Of a stretch of 42,392 nt of DNA, positions 35,406-42,392 are shown piece after piece. The stretch is from a candidate division FCPU426 bacterium (GTDB taxonomy: Bacteria; Oederibacteriota; JAAXVQ01; JAUVAV01). The position numbers were made by a program, and so were the translations under genes. The notes beneath the pieces were generated by a model. It was not told the DNA's origin. It saw nothing but the letters and a program-made list of their open reading frames with translations, and ran no database searches. Location of the stretch: positions 1 to 42,392 of the forward strand of contig JAUVAV010000027.1 of NCBI GenBank assembly GCA_030591525.1. Direction: 5' to 3'. How positions within the stretch are numbered: position 1 is the stretch's first letter; each line of letters starts with the position of its first letter.

Positions 35406-35697
35406 AATTACCCGAATAGCTGAACTTGATATCCAGGGAATTTTCGAATATATTTTGAGTGATAATCATAAAGCGGCAATAAAGTGGGTTGGCGAAATAG
35501 AACGTCAGGTTGATTCACTGGAAAAATGTCCTTTGCGGTGCGGCGTCATTCCGGAAACAAAAGAATTGAGAAAAACTTACCATCATATTATTTTTGGCAA
35601 TTATCGAACTATTTTTAAAATCAAAGGTTCCAAGGTAATCATAATGCGAGTGATTCACGCTTCACGATTGCTTGATCTGCAAATGTTTGAAAAATAA
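35386..35697 (+). CDS. RelE/ParE-family toxin
   Basis: 103 residues from a GTG at 35386 with AAGGAG 10 bases upstream. The pattern EITRIAELDIQGIFEYI, LEKCPLRCGVIPE and a C-terminal YRTIFKIKGSKVIIMRVIHA strand pair followed by RLL is that of RelE/ParE toxins and is closest in length and ending to ParE/YoeB-like members. RelE types cut mRNA at the ribosome and ParE types inhibit gyrase; the choice cannot be made from sequence. Chromosomal, no plasmid genes nearby. Confidence 0.87.
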   Translation: MRKYQVEITRIAELDIQGIFEYILSDNHKAAIKWVGEIERQVDSLEKCPLRCGVIPETKELRKTYHHIIFGNYRTIFKIKGSKVIIMRVIHASRLLDLQMFEK

Positions 35698-35701
35698 AAT
35701 A

Positions 35702-36008
35702 GCAGCCGGCCCCTACGACTATCTGAAAAGACGAGTTGGTTTTCGTAGGGGCGGAGTTCCATCTCCGCCTTAGCGGTGGTTTAAAGGCCGGCCCCTACAA
35801 ATTTCCGGATAAGCAAGCATGTGAATTGTAGGGGCGGCCCCCTGTGGCCGCCCATTGAATATCAGCGTGAACTTGAAAGCACGGGCCGGCATGGAAGCCG
35901 GCCCCTACAGATATCTGAAAAGGTGAGTTGGTTTTTGTAGGGGCGGAGTTCCATCTCCGCCCTTAGGGATGGGTCAAAGGGCGTGCCGGCATGGAAGCCG
36001 GCCCCTAC
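35702..36008. repeat. cluster of GTAGGGGC palindromes between the toxin and lptG genes
   Basis: At least six arms fill this gap, e.g. GCCGGCCCCTAC ending near 35725, GTAGGGGCGGAGTTCCATCT near 35745 and again near 35937, GTAGGGGCGGCC at 35828, and GGCATGGAAGCCGGCCCCTA twice. The array begins 4 bases after the toxin stop and ends 1 base from the lptG stop codon on the other strand. No gene is supported. Confidence 0.88.
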
Positions 36009-36009
36009 T

Positions 36010-37119
36010 TTATCTCTGCGCCTTGCGCATGAGATATACGCCCAGGAAACCAAAGATTATGTTGGCAATCCATACTGACAGTAGGGGGGGCAGAGTTCCG
36101 TTTTTGCCGAAAGAACTCCCTACGGCGATAAAACCGATATAGAAAAACCCGGTTAATAAGGTTAATACGAAGCCGATAGCCACCCAGATCATAGCCCGTT
36201 TTCCGGTGGGAAAAATAAAGGGCAGGGAAACGCCCAGCAGGGTTAAAATGAAATTGGCAAAGGGGAAAGAGAGCTTCAAGTGAAAATTGACTTCCTCCTT
36301 GCGGGGATCGCTCCCGGTTTCCTTAAGCAAATTGATACGGTAACGCAGTTCCTTTAAAGTCATGGCCAGCAGCTGATCGGAATCTTTTTCTTCACGGATA
36401 AAATCCCGGGGGGCTTCTTTAAAAGGGAGGCTGAGGGACTCGAATTTGTTGAATTCCGTGACCATTCCTTTGGAATTAAAGCGGCGCATCACCCCGTTTT
36501 CGAATATCCATTGGCCCTCGCACCAGCGTCCCCGAGGCGCATCCAGTCTGCGTTTGATGGTCTGGCCAGGGCCCAATTCCAATAAAATCACACCTAGCAT
36601 GTGTCCGGCCCAGGCATCCAGGTGTTTGATATGCAGGATCCGGCGGCCGGAAGCGCTGCGCGTAACCCCATCCCGGCGGGAACGAAATGATTGATCAGCC
36701 TTGTGCTCAATGTTTACCCGCTTAATATGATGGGCCCGGGGATTAGTATAAGGGATTACTACTTCATTAAACACCATGACCATTCCTACCATCAGCAAAG
36801 CCGCTGCCAGAATCGGAAAGGCTACCCGGTAGAAGCCTATGCCGCAGCTGCGCATGGCAATCAACTCGTTATTCCTGGCCAATTGTCCCAAAGCAAAGAG
36901 CGAGGCCAGCAAACAGGCCAGAGGCAGAATCTGGACCAGAAAATAGGGTATGCGGTAAAAATAATAGAGAATAATCAGGGAGAGGGGCGGGTGATGATTG
37001 ACAAAGGTCCGCATTTCATCCACTAGCTGGGAAATAATGTAAAGACCTATGAAAACCAGGATAGTGAAAACCAGGGGTTTGAAAAATTCCCTTAGGAGAT
37101 AGCGGGAAAGGGTACTCAT
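36010..37119 (-). CDS. lptG: LptG-type lipopolysaccharide export permease
   Basis: 369 residues of the YjgP/YjgQ family: three N-terminal membrane helices (~15-35, ~60-85, ~100-120), a periplasmic jelly-roll (~130-260), and three C-terminal helices. LARNNELIAMRSCGI after the second helix is the coupling segment that touches the LptB ATPase. With LptF it forms the inner-membrane exporter moving lipopolysaccharide to the outer membrane. Assignment as LptG rather than LptF rests on gene order. Its ATG overlaps the lptF stop (ATGA). Confidence 0.88.
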   Translation of the reverse strand: MSTLSRYLLREFFKPLVFTILVFIGLYIISQLVDEMRTFVNHHPPLSLIILYYFYRIPYFLVQILPLACLLASLFALGQLARNNELIAMRSCGIGFYRVAFPILAAALLMVGMVMVFNEVVIPYTNPRAHHIKRVNIEHKADQSFRSRRDGVTRSASGRRILHIKHLDAWAGHMLGVILLELGPGQTIKRRLDAPRGRWCEGQWIFENGVMRRFNSKGMVTEFNKFESLSLPFKEAPRDFIREEKDSDQLLAMTLKELRYRINLLKETGSDPRKEEVNFHLKLSFPFANFILTLLGVSLPFIFPTGKRAMIWVAIGFVLTLLTGFFYIGFIAVGSSFGKNGTLPPLLSVWIANIIFGFLGVYLMRKAQR

Positions 37120-38276
37120 AGCAATTTTTTCCCATTAAACGGCCGGTGCGCAAAGAAAGGGGCACGCTCTTTGATGGTCCATGCCAGTCCATAGAGTCCG
37201 GCTGCGATTAGCAGAAAGTTGGGGAACCACATTGCCCAAAAGGGCGGGATGCTTCCTTTGGAACCAAGGGTTTCACCCAGAGAAAGAAGAATATAATAGA
37301 GAAATATTAATAGCACGCCGGAAAAATAGGCTAAATAGCGGCCGGACCGCGGCGCCAGTATTCCCAGAGGAGCCCCCAGTAAAAGAAAAGCCAGGCAGGC
37401 AAAGGGAATTGATGATTTTTTATGATATTCCACCCGCAGCCAATTTGTGTTTTCGCCCTTACTTTTCTGCTGCCGGATTTGCGCTCTGATTTCAGCCATG
37501 GACATCTCCCGTGCGCTTCTTCCGGCGTTTTGATTTTTATCCGTTAACGCACGGTTAATATCCAGATCCAGGAAATTTGTATGGAAGTCGATCCGGGAAA
37601 AGGCCTCAGGATCGTCCGGCGGCACAATTTGCATAAAGCCGTTTTCCAGTTTGAGCACCACCCGGCGGTTTTTATCATCAGTGATCAATCGGCCTTGCTG
37701 CGCCATAAGGGTACGGATAGGATCGTCCGGTGAGCTGCCTTTTACAAAAACCACAACATCCCGGAGTTCGCCGGTGACAGGGTTTTTATCTCCCACGCGG
37801 AAGACATAACCGTCAAAATCCTCGACAAAAACATGTTCGCGAATGACTATGGCGGCCCGCTGGCTGACAATATTGAAATAAAGATTGCGGTAAGCAAAAT
37901 TAGCCTGCGGAAGAATGGTGTTGTTGAACCATATCATTATTACGCTCAAACCCGCGCCAATTATCAGGACGCGGGCCACCAAGGGAAGCATGGAAATACC
38001 GGAAGCTTTCATGGCCATAATCTCCTGGTCGTTTTTTAGACGGGAGAAAGCGGCCATGACCGCTACCAGACAGGCCATGGGAATGGTAATCGCAAAGGTG
38101 GAAGGCAGGATGTATAGCAGCAGTTTTCCCACCACAAATACCGAGATGCCATATTTAACAATAAGGTCGGAAAGCGTAAATATCTTATCCATAATCAGGA
38201 GAAAAGTGAAAATGGTGATTCCCATCAGGAAGGGAAAGATATGCTCCCGGATTACGTAGGCCGGCAGGGTTTTCAC
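37116..38276 (-). CDS. lptF: LptF-type lipopolysaccharide export permease
   Basis: 386 residues of the YjgP/YjgQ family, with the same 3 + jelly roll + 3 helix plan. The coupling helix segment reads SRLKNDQEIMAMKASGIS. It starts at a GTG that overlaps the stop of the glycosyltransferase gene (GTGA), and its own stop overlaps lptG. The three genes form a tightly coupled operon of envelope polysaccharide or lipid A functions. No lptB, lptC or lptA is in the window. Confidence 0.9.
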   Translation of the reverse strand: MKTLPAYVIREHIFPFLMGITIFTFLLIMDKIFTLSDLIVKYGISVFVVGKLLLYILPSTFAITIPMACLVAVMAAFSRLKNDQEIMAMKASGISMLPLVARVLIIGAGLSVIMIWFNNTILPQANFAYRNLYFNIVSQRAAIVIREHVFVEDFDGYVFRVGDKNPVTGELRDVVVFVKGSSPDDPIRTLMAQQGRLITDDKNRRVVLKLENGFMQIVPPDDPEAFSRIDFHTNFLDLDINRALTDKNQNAGRSAREMSMAEIRAQIRQQKSKGENTNWLRVEYHKKSSIPFACLAFLLLGAPLGILAPRSGRYLAYFSGVLLIFLYYILLSLGETLGSKGSIPPFWAMWFPNFLLIAAGLYGLAWTIKERAPFFAHRPFNGKKLL

Positions 38277-39808
38277 AGCTGGGGCTCCGATCGCCGATTA
38301 TCCGGCTCTTCGGGCGGACGGAGGAATTTATGCGCATGATAAAATCTGATTTCCCGGACAAGGCGAGTGCCCTGCCGGACTATAAAAGGTTCCAGCGGCT
38401 CAAGGGAAAGAAAGCGGGAACGGATATGGTCGATTTCCCAGGCATGTTCGCAGACATAAAGCGCATCCCGGCCGTAAAGCTCCGGAGCACGGTTCCAGAA
38501 ACGATATTGATTTTTAGCCGGTTCATTCCGGGCGAATAATTGAACATCCGGGTGGTCCGGCGTGTAAAAAGAAAGAATGCCGGCCAGTTGATAACGGCGC
38601 GCGGCCAGAAAGGGGGCGGTGCCTCCGGAGTTATTTAGTTTTTCCAGACGGCGTCCGGTCTCAGCGCCGATCCCGGACCACCCCCGGATGCGATCCAGGG
38701 ATTGGGCTGCCCGGCCTTTAAGCGGAAGGAATGACCAGACTGATTCCAGATGTACGGTTAGGGTAAGCAGGGACGCACTTAGCAGTACCGCGAGTATCCA
38801 GCGCGCGGTTAAAAGGCGGCGCCTGGTTTCGAGTTTTTGAACGGCCCAACCGGCCAGGATGGCCAGGGCGGCCGGATAGGCCGGAGCCGGCCAGTTGGCA
38901 TAAACATTTTTATGGAAAGAAAGCATAAGGAAAAAGATAAGCAGGGGCGCGGAAAAACAAACGAGGAAAAGAAAGTTTTGTGAGTTGGTATTCCGTCTGC
39001 GCCATTGCTGCCAGGCAATTACAGGTGCGGCCAGGCAGAAGATTCCCAGCAAAGGTGTTATTACGCCCAATTGGCCGCCGAGGAAATTAAAGACGGTTTT
39101 CAGCGACAGGGAAAAGTGTTGGCCGGTTCCGGCTAAATTGCCAATATGTCCGAAAGAAGACCAGGCATGAGCGGCATTCCATAAAATAATCGGTGAACTC
39201 ATTACCAGAACGATTAAACCTGCCAGATAAGGCTGCGGCCGGCGCCACCAGATTCTTTGAGATGGTGAGAGCAGTAGAAATAAAGCCAGAGCAGGAATAA
39301 ACATGATCATGGTGTATTTGGCCAGGATTCCGAAACCTACGGCCAAGGCGCCTAAAATCCAGCCGGGTCTCCAGTTTTCAAACAGGGCGCGGTAAAAACA
39401 TAAAAGAGCGCCTATCCAGGCGCTCAACATAATGGAATCATGCATCATTAAAACTGCCCCGACCGAAAAGAGCAATGCGGATTGGAGCCCCAGGAAAGCG
39501 TACCAGGCCGTACGGCTGCTCTGAAAAAGCCGCCTTACCAGGTCAAAGAACATCCAGGCAGTAAAAAAGGAGAGAACAACCGATCCCAGCCGGACGCTCC
39601 ATTCATTGGTCATACCCGTGAGTAAAGTAAAAAAACGGATAACCAGGGCCAGCATAGGGCCCTGGTCGTAGTAGGACCAGTCCAGATGACGCGACCAGGT
39701 CCAATAGTATGCCTCGTCCGGGCATAATTCGAAAAGGCCGATACAAATCATACGTAAAACGGTGAGCAGAGAAAGCATCAGCCAAAAAAGTTTTTGATAG
39801 TTCTGCAA
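38273..39808 (-). CDS. GT39/ArnT-like membrane glycosyltransferase
   Basis: 511 residues from TTG 39808, which has AGGAG 7 bases upstream; TTG 39814 is in frame but too close to it. A dozen or so membrane helices, with the first periplasmic loop carrying LCPDEAYYWTWSRHLDWSYY, the Asp-Glu and aromatic motif of PMT/ArnT-like enzymes that use polyprenyl-phosphate sugars. The C-terminal ~120 residues are soluble (YQLAGILSFYTPDHPDVQLF). It likely transfers a sugar to a lipid (lipid A or polyprenyl-linked glycan) or protein on the periplasmic side; the coupling to lptF-lptG favours lipid A or LPS modification. Donor and acceptor are not determined. Confidence 0.85.
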   Translation of the reverse strand: MQNYQKLFWLMLSLLTVLRMICIGLFELCPDEAYYWTWSRHLDWSYYDQGPMLALVIRFFTLLTGMTNEWSVRLGSVVLSFFTAWMFFDLVRRLFQSSRTAWYAFLGLQSALLFSVGAVLMMHDSIMLSAWIGALLCFYRALFENWRPGWILGALAVGFGILAKYTMIMFIPALALFLLLSPSQRIWWRRPQPYLAGLIVLVMSSPIILWNAAHAWSSFGHIGNLAGTGQHFSLSLKTVFNFLGGQLGVITPLLGIFCLAAPVIAWQQWRRRNTNSQNFLFLVCFSAPLLIFFLMLSFHKNVYANWPAPAYPAALAILAGWAVQKLETRRRLLTARWILAVLLSASLLTLTVHLESVWSFLPLKGRAAQSLDRIRGWSGIGAETGRRLEKLNNSGGTAPFLAARRYQLAGILSFYTPDHPDVQLFARNEPAKNQYRFWNRAPELYGRDALYVCEHAWEIDHIRSRFLSLEPLEPFIVRQGTRLVREIRFYHAHKFLRPPEEPDNRRSEPQL

Positions 39809-39878
39809 TTGCAAACTCCTGGAAATTCTATGATAATTCGCACAATTTTAGGCTTAGACTGTCATTCTGTCAAGTACC

Positions 39879-40106
39879 CTGGAATCTAAATTGAAATAGT
39901 TAAAAAAGAGAAAGAAGAGATCACTGGCAGGACAAATTGGTTATTTTATGCTTTGTGAAAATTTAACCAACCAGAAACACAAGTTATTTTACCCCCCTTT
40001 ACAGAAAAAAAAGGGGGGGCAGGGGGCATTTTTTAAGTATAGCTGCGTTTCCAGCAAATACCCCTTTCCCAAAGGGGGGGATTTTAAATTCAATTTGGAT
40101 TTCATG
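39879..40106. repeat. inverted-repeat element upstream of the surface protein gene
   Basis: About 228 bp in the 39809-40233 gap, with ends CTGGAATCTAAATTGAAAT and ATTCAATTTGGATTTCATGG. Inside are two C-run/G-run stems, one around 39991-40019 and one around 40061-40080. The left ~45 bp match the right end of the element at 34908 in inverted orientation. No gene is supported inside. Confidence 0.72.
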
Positions 40107-40159
40107 GATTAATTTTATGGCCTATAACCGGATAATATTCTTGCGCCTTTCGTCAGGTC

Positions 40160-40187
40160 TTGGGATAATATTATTTAATGATAATTT
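40160..40187 (+). promoter_or_regulatory. possible promoter of the surface protein gene
   Basis: TTGGGA at 40160-40165 and TAATTT at 40182-40187 with a 16-bp AT-rich spacer. Both boxes depart from consensus. Confidence 0.35.
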
Positions 40188-40233
40188 TGCATACGCGATA
40201 CGCGCGAAATCGCCGCGTATTTTGGAGGTTTTT

Positions 40234-42392
40234 TTGTCTGCCGTAAGGAAAGCTTTAACCATAATTATTCCCTGCTGCTTGGCCTTTGCTTCATTGAGTG
40301 TTGCTCAGCCACGCGAAGCCGGCGTCACAACCCCCATGGCATCAAGTATGCCGGGCTTAAACCCGGCCGAACCTGTGGGCCATACCGCCAACTCTCAGGT
40401 GCTGGCTGTTCCTGAACCTACGGGTAATACCACCGGTTCCCGGGCGGCATTCGGCACAACTTTGCCGACGCCGCTTGGTTTGGAAGCTGAAGCTGGTGGA
40501 GAGCGTGTGCTGCTGGCCTGGGAACCGGTCCGGGTAACCGCTACAGCCAAAATAATGTACCAGGTTTTTCGCTCGGAAAGTGCAATTCCGGCGGGACCTC
40601 CCGGATCTCCCTGGCCCGACCCGATTAATCTCCAGCCGATTAGTGAAGAGTATTTTCTGGATTCCGGGAGCACATCCCGTATCCCTCCGCAGCCGAATAA
40701 GCATTATTTTTATGCGGTAATCGCAATCGATGCCCAGGGAAATACTTCATCCCTGTCTCAAGTCCTGGAAATTTATAATATTTCAAAATTATCCCCTCCG
40801 CTGGGAGTGGAAACCAAGGCCGGAGACGGTTCGGTCCAACTTAAATGGCTCCCGGTATTTTCCGGCGGGGAACACGGACTGGCCGGCTACACGATTCATC
40901 GTTCCTCCCAGTCCGGGGTTATTGGCAATTTAATCGGCCCAAAACTTCTGGAAGCCGTATCTTACCGGGATAGCGGACCACCCGACGAAGGACTTAAAAA
41001 CGGGGTGGAATATTTTTACACGATATTCGCCCAGGACAAACTCTGTAATCATTCCCAACCTTCCGAACAGGTCTTGGCCATGCCCTTTAAGCCCGCTTCC
41101 GCGCCGGCTAATCTGACAGCTACGGGAAAAACCGATGATATGATAGAGATAAAATGGTCCGCTTCTTTGCCGGGAACTTTTCCGGTTAAAGGCTACAATA
41201 TATACCGGGGCTCGGATCCGGAAAAACTTGAAGGGCCGCTGAATAAAACCCTGGTGAGCAAGACCCGGTATGTCGATTCTGAAAACAATAGCCTCCGCAA
41301 ACCAATTTTGGGACAAATATATAATTACCGGATTATAGCCGTGGACCAGCGGGAATTAGAAGGCGAGGCCTCGGTTACGGTTCAGGCTGCGCCCCGGGCT
41401 CCCATCGCGATACCTAAAACCGGCCTGCTGTCTACCGCGATCCCCGGCCTTCCCCCGGAATCCTCCCTTACTATTTCCGGAAGGAAAAAAATTGATATTG
41501 GTTATACTGAAGTCATTCCCCTGAATACCCAGGATGGTGGTTCTGATCTCCGTTCGCCCTCCCTGACTTCAGGATTAAGCAAAGGATTTATTTTGGAGCA
41601 GGAATTGCGGGTTAAGCTGGAAGGCAAGGTGGGAAAAAAGATCACCGTGGACGTGGATTACGACGATACCACGGAAGAACAGCAGAAAATCTCTATTGTC
41701 TATGCCGGGGATCCGGACGAGGTTATACAGGAGGCGGCTTTCGGTGATATTCTGCTGGATCTTCCGCGGACGGAGTTTGCCGGATACAACAAGAGCCTTT
41801 TCGGGGCCAAGTTTAAGATCGGACTGGATCGATTCCGGTTTACCGCCATTGGCGCCCAGACCAAGGGGGAGTCGGCGGTAGAAACATTTAAGGGCAATAC
41901 TTCCAAGCAGATTAAGGATATCCAGGATATCAATTTCGTGGCTTTTGCATATTATTACCTTACCAAGTCCTGGCCCGGACAGGTCAACCATCCTGATCTG
42001 CCGGGGTATGAGTCCGCTGAAAAAAATCATGGAATTGTCTCGGGTTCTGTCCAGATTTACGTAGCGGATACTACGGGTACACAGAATATTACGGCGGATA
42101 CGGTGAGAGTCATTCGGCCGGATGGAACCCTTAATTTTAATTATAAATCTCCCGGCATTGATTACATTGTGGATTATAGCCAGGGCATAGTTACATTTCT
42201 TTCCAAGCCTGATAAAACCTCGGTAATCGCAGTAGCATATAAGTATATGGATGCCGCTGATGCCGTACATACTGTGGGGTATCAGGCTGACGGGACTTTT
42301 GACTTTACGCCGGGGAATTTAAACGTTCCGTCCACCGGCGTTACCACTGATGTGGCCCACCTTATCCAGGATTATAACAGCACCAACAATTA
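40234..42392 (+). CDS. large exported FN3-repeat surface protein, SprA-like, 3' end outside the window
   Basis: The frame is open through the end of the window (719 codons). I place the start at TTG 40234, with GGAGG 5 bases upstream, because it gives an ideal signal peptide (MSAVRKALTIIIPCCLAFAS, cleavage near VA-Q). An ATG at 40117 in the same frame lacks a ribosome site. After a Pro/Gly-rich stretch there are about three FN3-like domains (~80-195, ~196-290, ~291-390; e.g. GYTIHRS, VKGYNIYRGS). From about residue 410 the sequence changes: ISGRKKIDIGYTEV, FILEQELRVKLEGKVGKK, VDVDYDDTTEEQQKIS, EAAFGDILLDLPRTEFAGYN, then FGAKFKIG and AIGAQTKGES. This pattern resembles the N-terminal region of SprA, the type IX secretion outer-membrane channel, and related large surface proteins. 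It is presumably an outer-membrane or surface protein. The SprA relation is from memory of motif patterns and is unverified. Confidence 0.8.
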   Translation, partial: MSAVRKALTIIIPCCLAFASLSVAQPREAGVTTPMASSMPGLNPAEPVGHTANSQVLAVPEPTGNTTGSRAAFGTTLPTPLGLEAEAGGERVLLAWEPVRVTATAKIMYQVFRSESAIPAGPPGSPWPDPINLQPISEEYFLDSGSTSRIPPQPNKHYFYAVIAIDAQGNTSSLSQVLEIYNISKLSPPLGVETKAGDGSVQLKWLPVFSGGEHGLAGYTIHRSSQSGVIGNLIGPKLLEAVSYRDSGPPDEGLKNGVEYFYTIFAQDKLCNHSQPSEQVLAMPFKPASAPANLTATGKTDDMIEIKWSASLPGTFPVKGYNIYRGSDPEKLEGPLNKTLVSKTRYVDSENNSLRKPILGQIYNYRIIAVDQRELEGEASVTVQAAPRAPIAIPKTGLLSTAIPGLPPESSLTISGRKKIDIGYTEVIPLNTQDGGSDLRSPSLTSGLSKGFILEQELRVKLEGKVGKKITVDVDYDDTTEEQQKISIVYAGDPDEVIQEAAFGDILLDLPRTEFAGYNKSLFGAKFKIGLDRFRFTAIGAQTKGESAVETFKGNTSKQIKDIQDINFVAFAYYYLTKSWPGQVNHPDLPGYESAEKNHGIVSGSVQIYVADTTGTQNITADTVRVIRPDGTLNFNYKSPGIDYIVDYSQGIVTFLSKPDKTSVIAVAYKYMDAADAVHTVGYQADGTFDFTPGNLNVPSTGVTTDVAHLIQDYNSTNN

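Noticed and set aside
41575-42270. A 231-codon minus-strand frame
   Set aside because: It is antisense to the surface protein gene, whose codons give clear domain patterns with a signal peptide and ribosome site.

Overview
The window looks like chromosome from an uncultured, diderm, free-living bacterium. A double membrane is implied by an apolipoprotein N-acyltransferase (Lnt), an LptF/LptG permease pair, a lipobox lipoprotein and a large exported surface protein. Pro/Thr-rich linkers, a C-terminal beta-sandwich sorting-like domain, many TPRs, many small palindromic repeats and a SprA-like protein resemble candidate-phylum or FCB-type genomes known from metagenomes. No marker here fixes the phylum. 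There is no rRNA, CRISPR array, prophage or intact transposase.

Layout. 1-2.2 kb: the end of a coiled-coil repeat protein, then a STAS/zinc-ribbon/HATPase fusion. 2.2-4.9 kb (minus strand): a glycine-rich envelope protein, a small TPR-like protein, and a LamG protein with a sorting-like C-terminus. 5-9 kb: repeats, a propeller lipoprotein and a chemoreceptor. 9-15.3 kb: tRNA-His, -Arg, -Lys, -Leu, then tig-clpP-clpX-lon. 15.6-20.3 kb: a class-V aminotransferase with serA (serine synthesis), purA and tRNA-Lys. 20.4-29.9 kb: exported TPR protein, SpoIIE-type phosphatase, STAS protein, a second STAS/zinc-ribbon/HATPase fusion, diguanylate cyclase, membrane metalloprotease-like protein and lnt. 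30.2-34 kb: PfkB kinase and aminotransferase facing a histidine kinase. 34.4-35.7 kb: greA and a Phd/ParE-type toxin-antitoxin pair. 36-39.8 kb (minus): GT39-like glycosyltransferase, lptF, lptG. 40.2 kb to the end: an exported FN3-repeat, SprA-like surface protein running off the window.

The most distinctive system is a partner-switching signalling set. A membrane phosphatase with a HAMP domain (22458-23999) and a stand-alone STAS antagonist (24112-24474) lie beside a protein that carries an N-terminal STAS domain and a C-terminal anti-sigma-type kinase in one chain, joined by a beta-rich domain and a four-cysteine zinc ribbon. A paralogue with the same order of parts sits 22 kb away (936-2198). 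In the classical Spo/Rsb systems antagonist and kinase are separate proteins. The phosphatase and the chemoreceptor at 7169 also share a related sensory N-terminus, so several outputs (phosphatase, chemotaxis, possibly c-di-GMP) may read related envelope signals.

A second theme is secretion: a LamG protein with a type-IX-like C-terminal domain and an exported protein resembling the N-terminal part of SprA, the type IX outer-membrane channel. A third is dense small repeats: at least three families of non-autonomous inverted-repeat elements and clusters of GTAGGGGC palindromes fill nearly every gap, often within a few bases of stop codons, and in one case supply a gene's stop codon.
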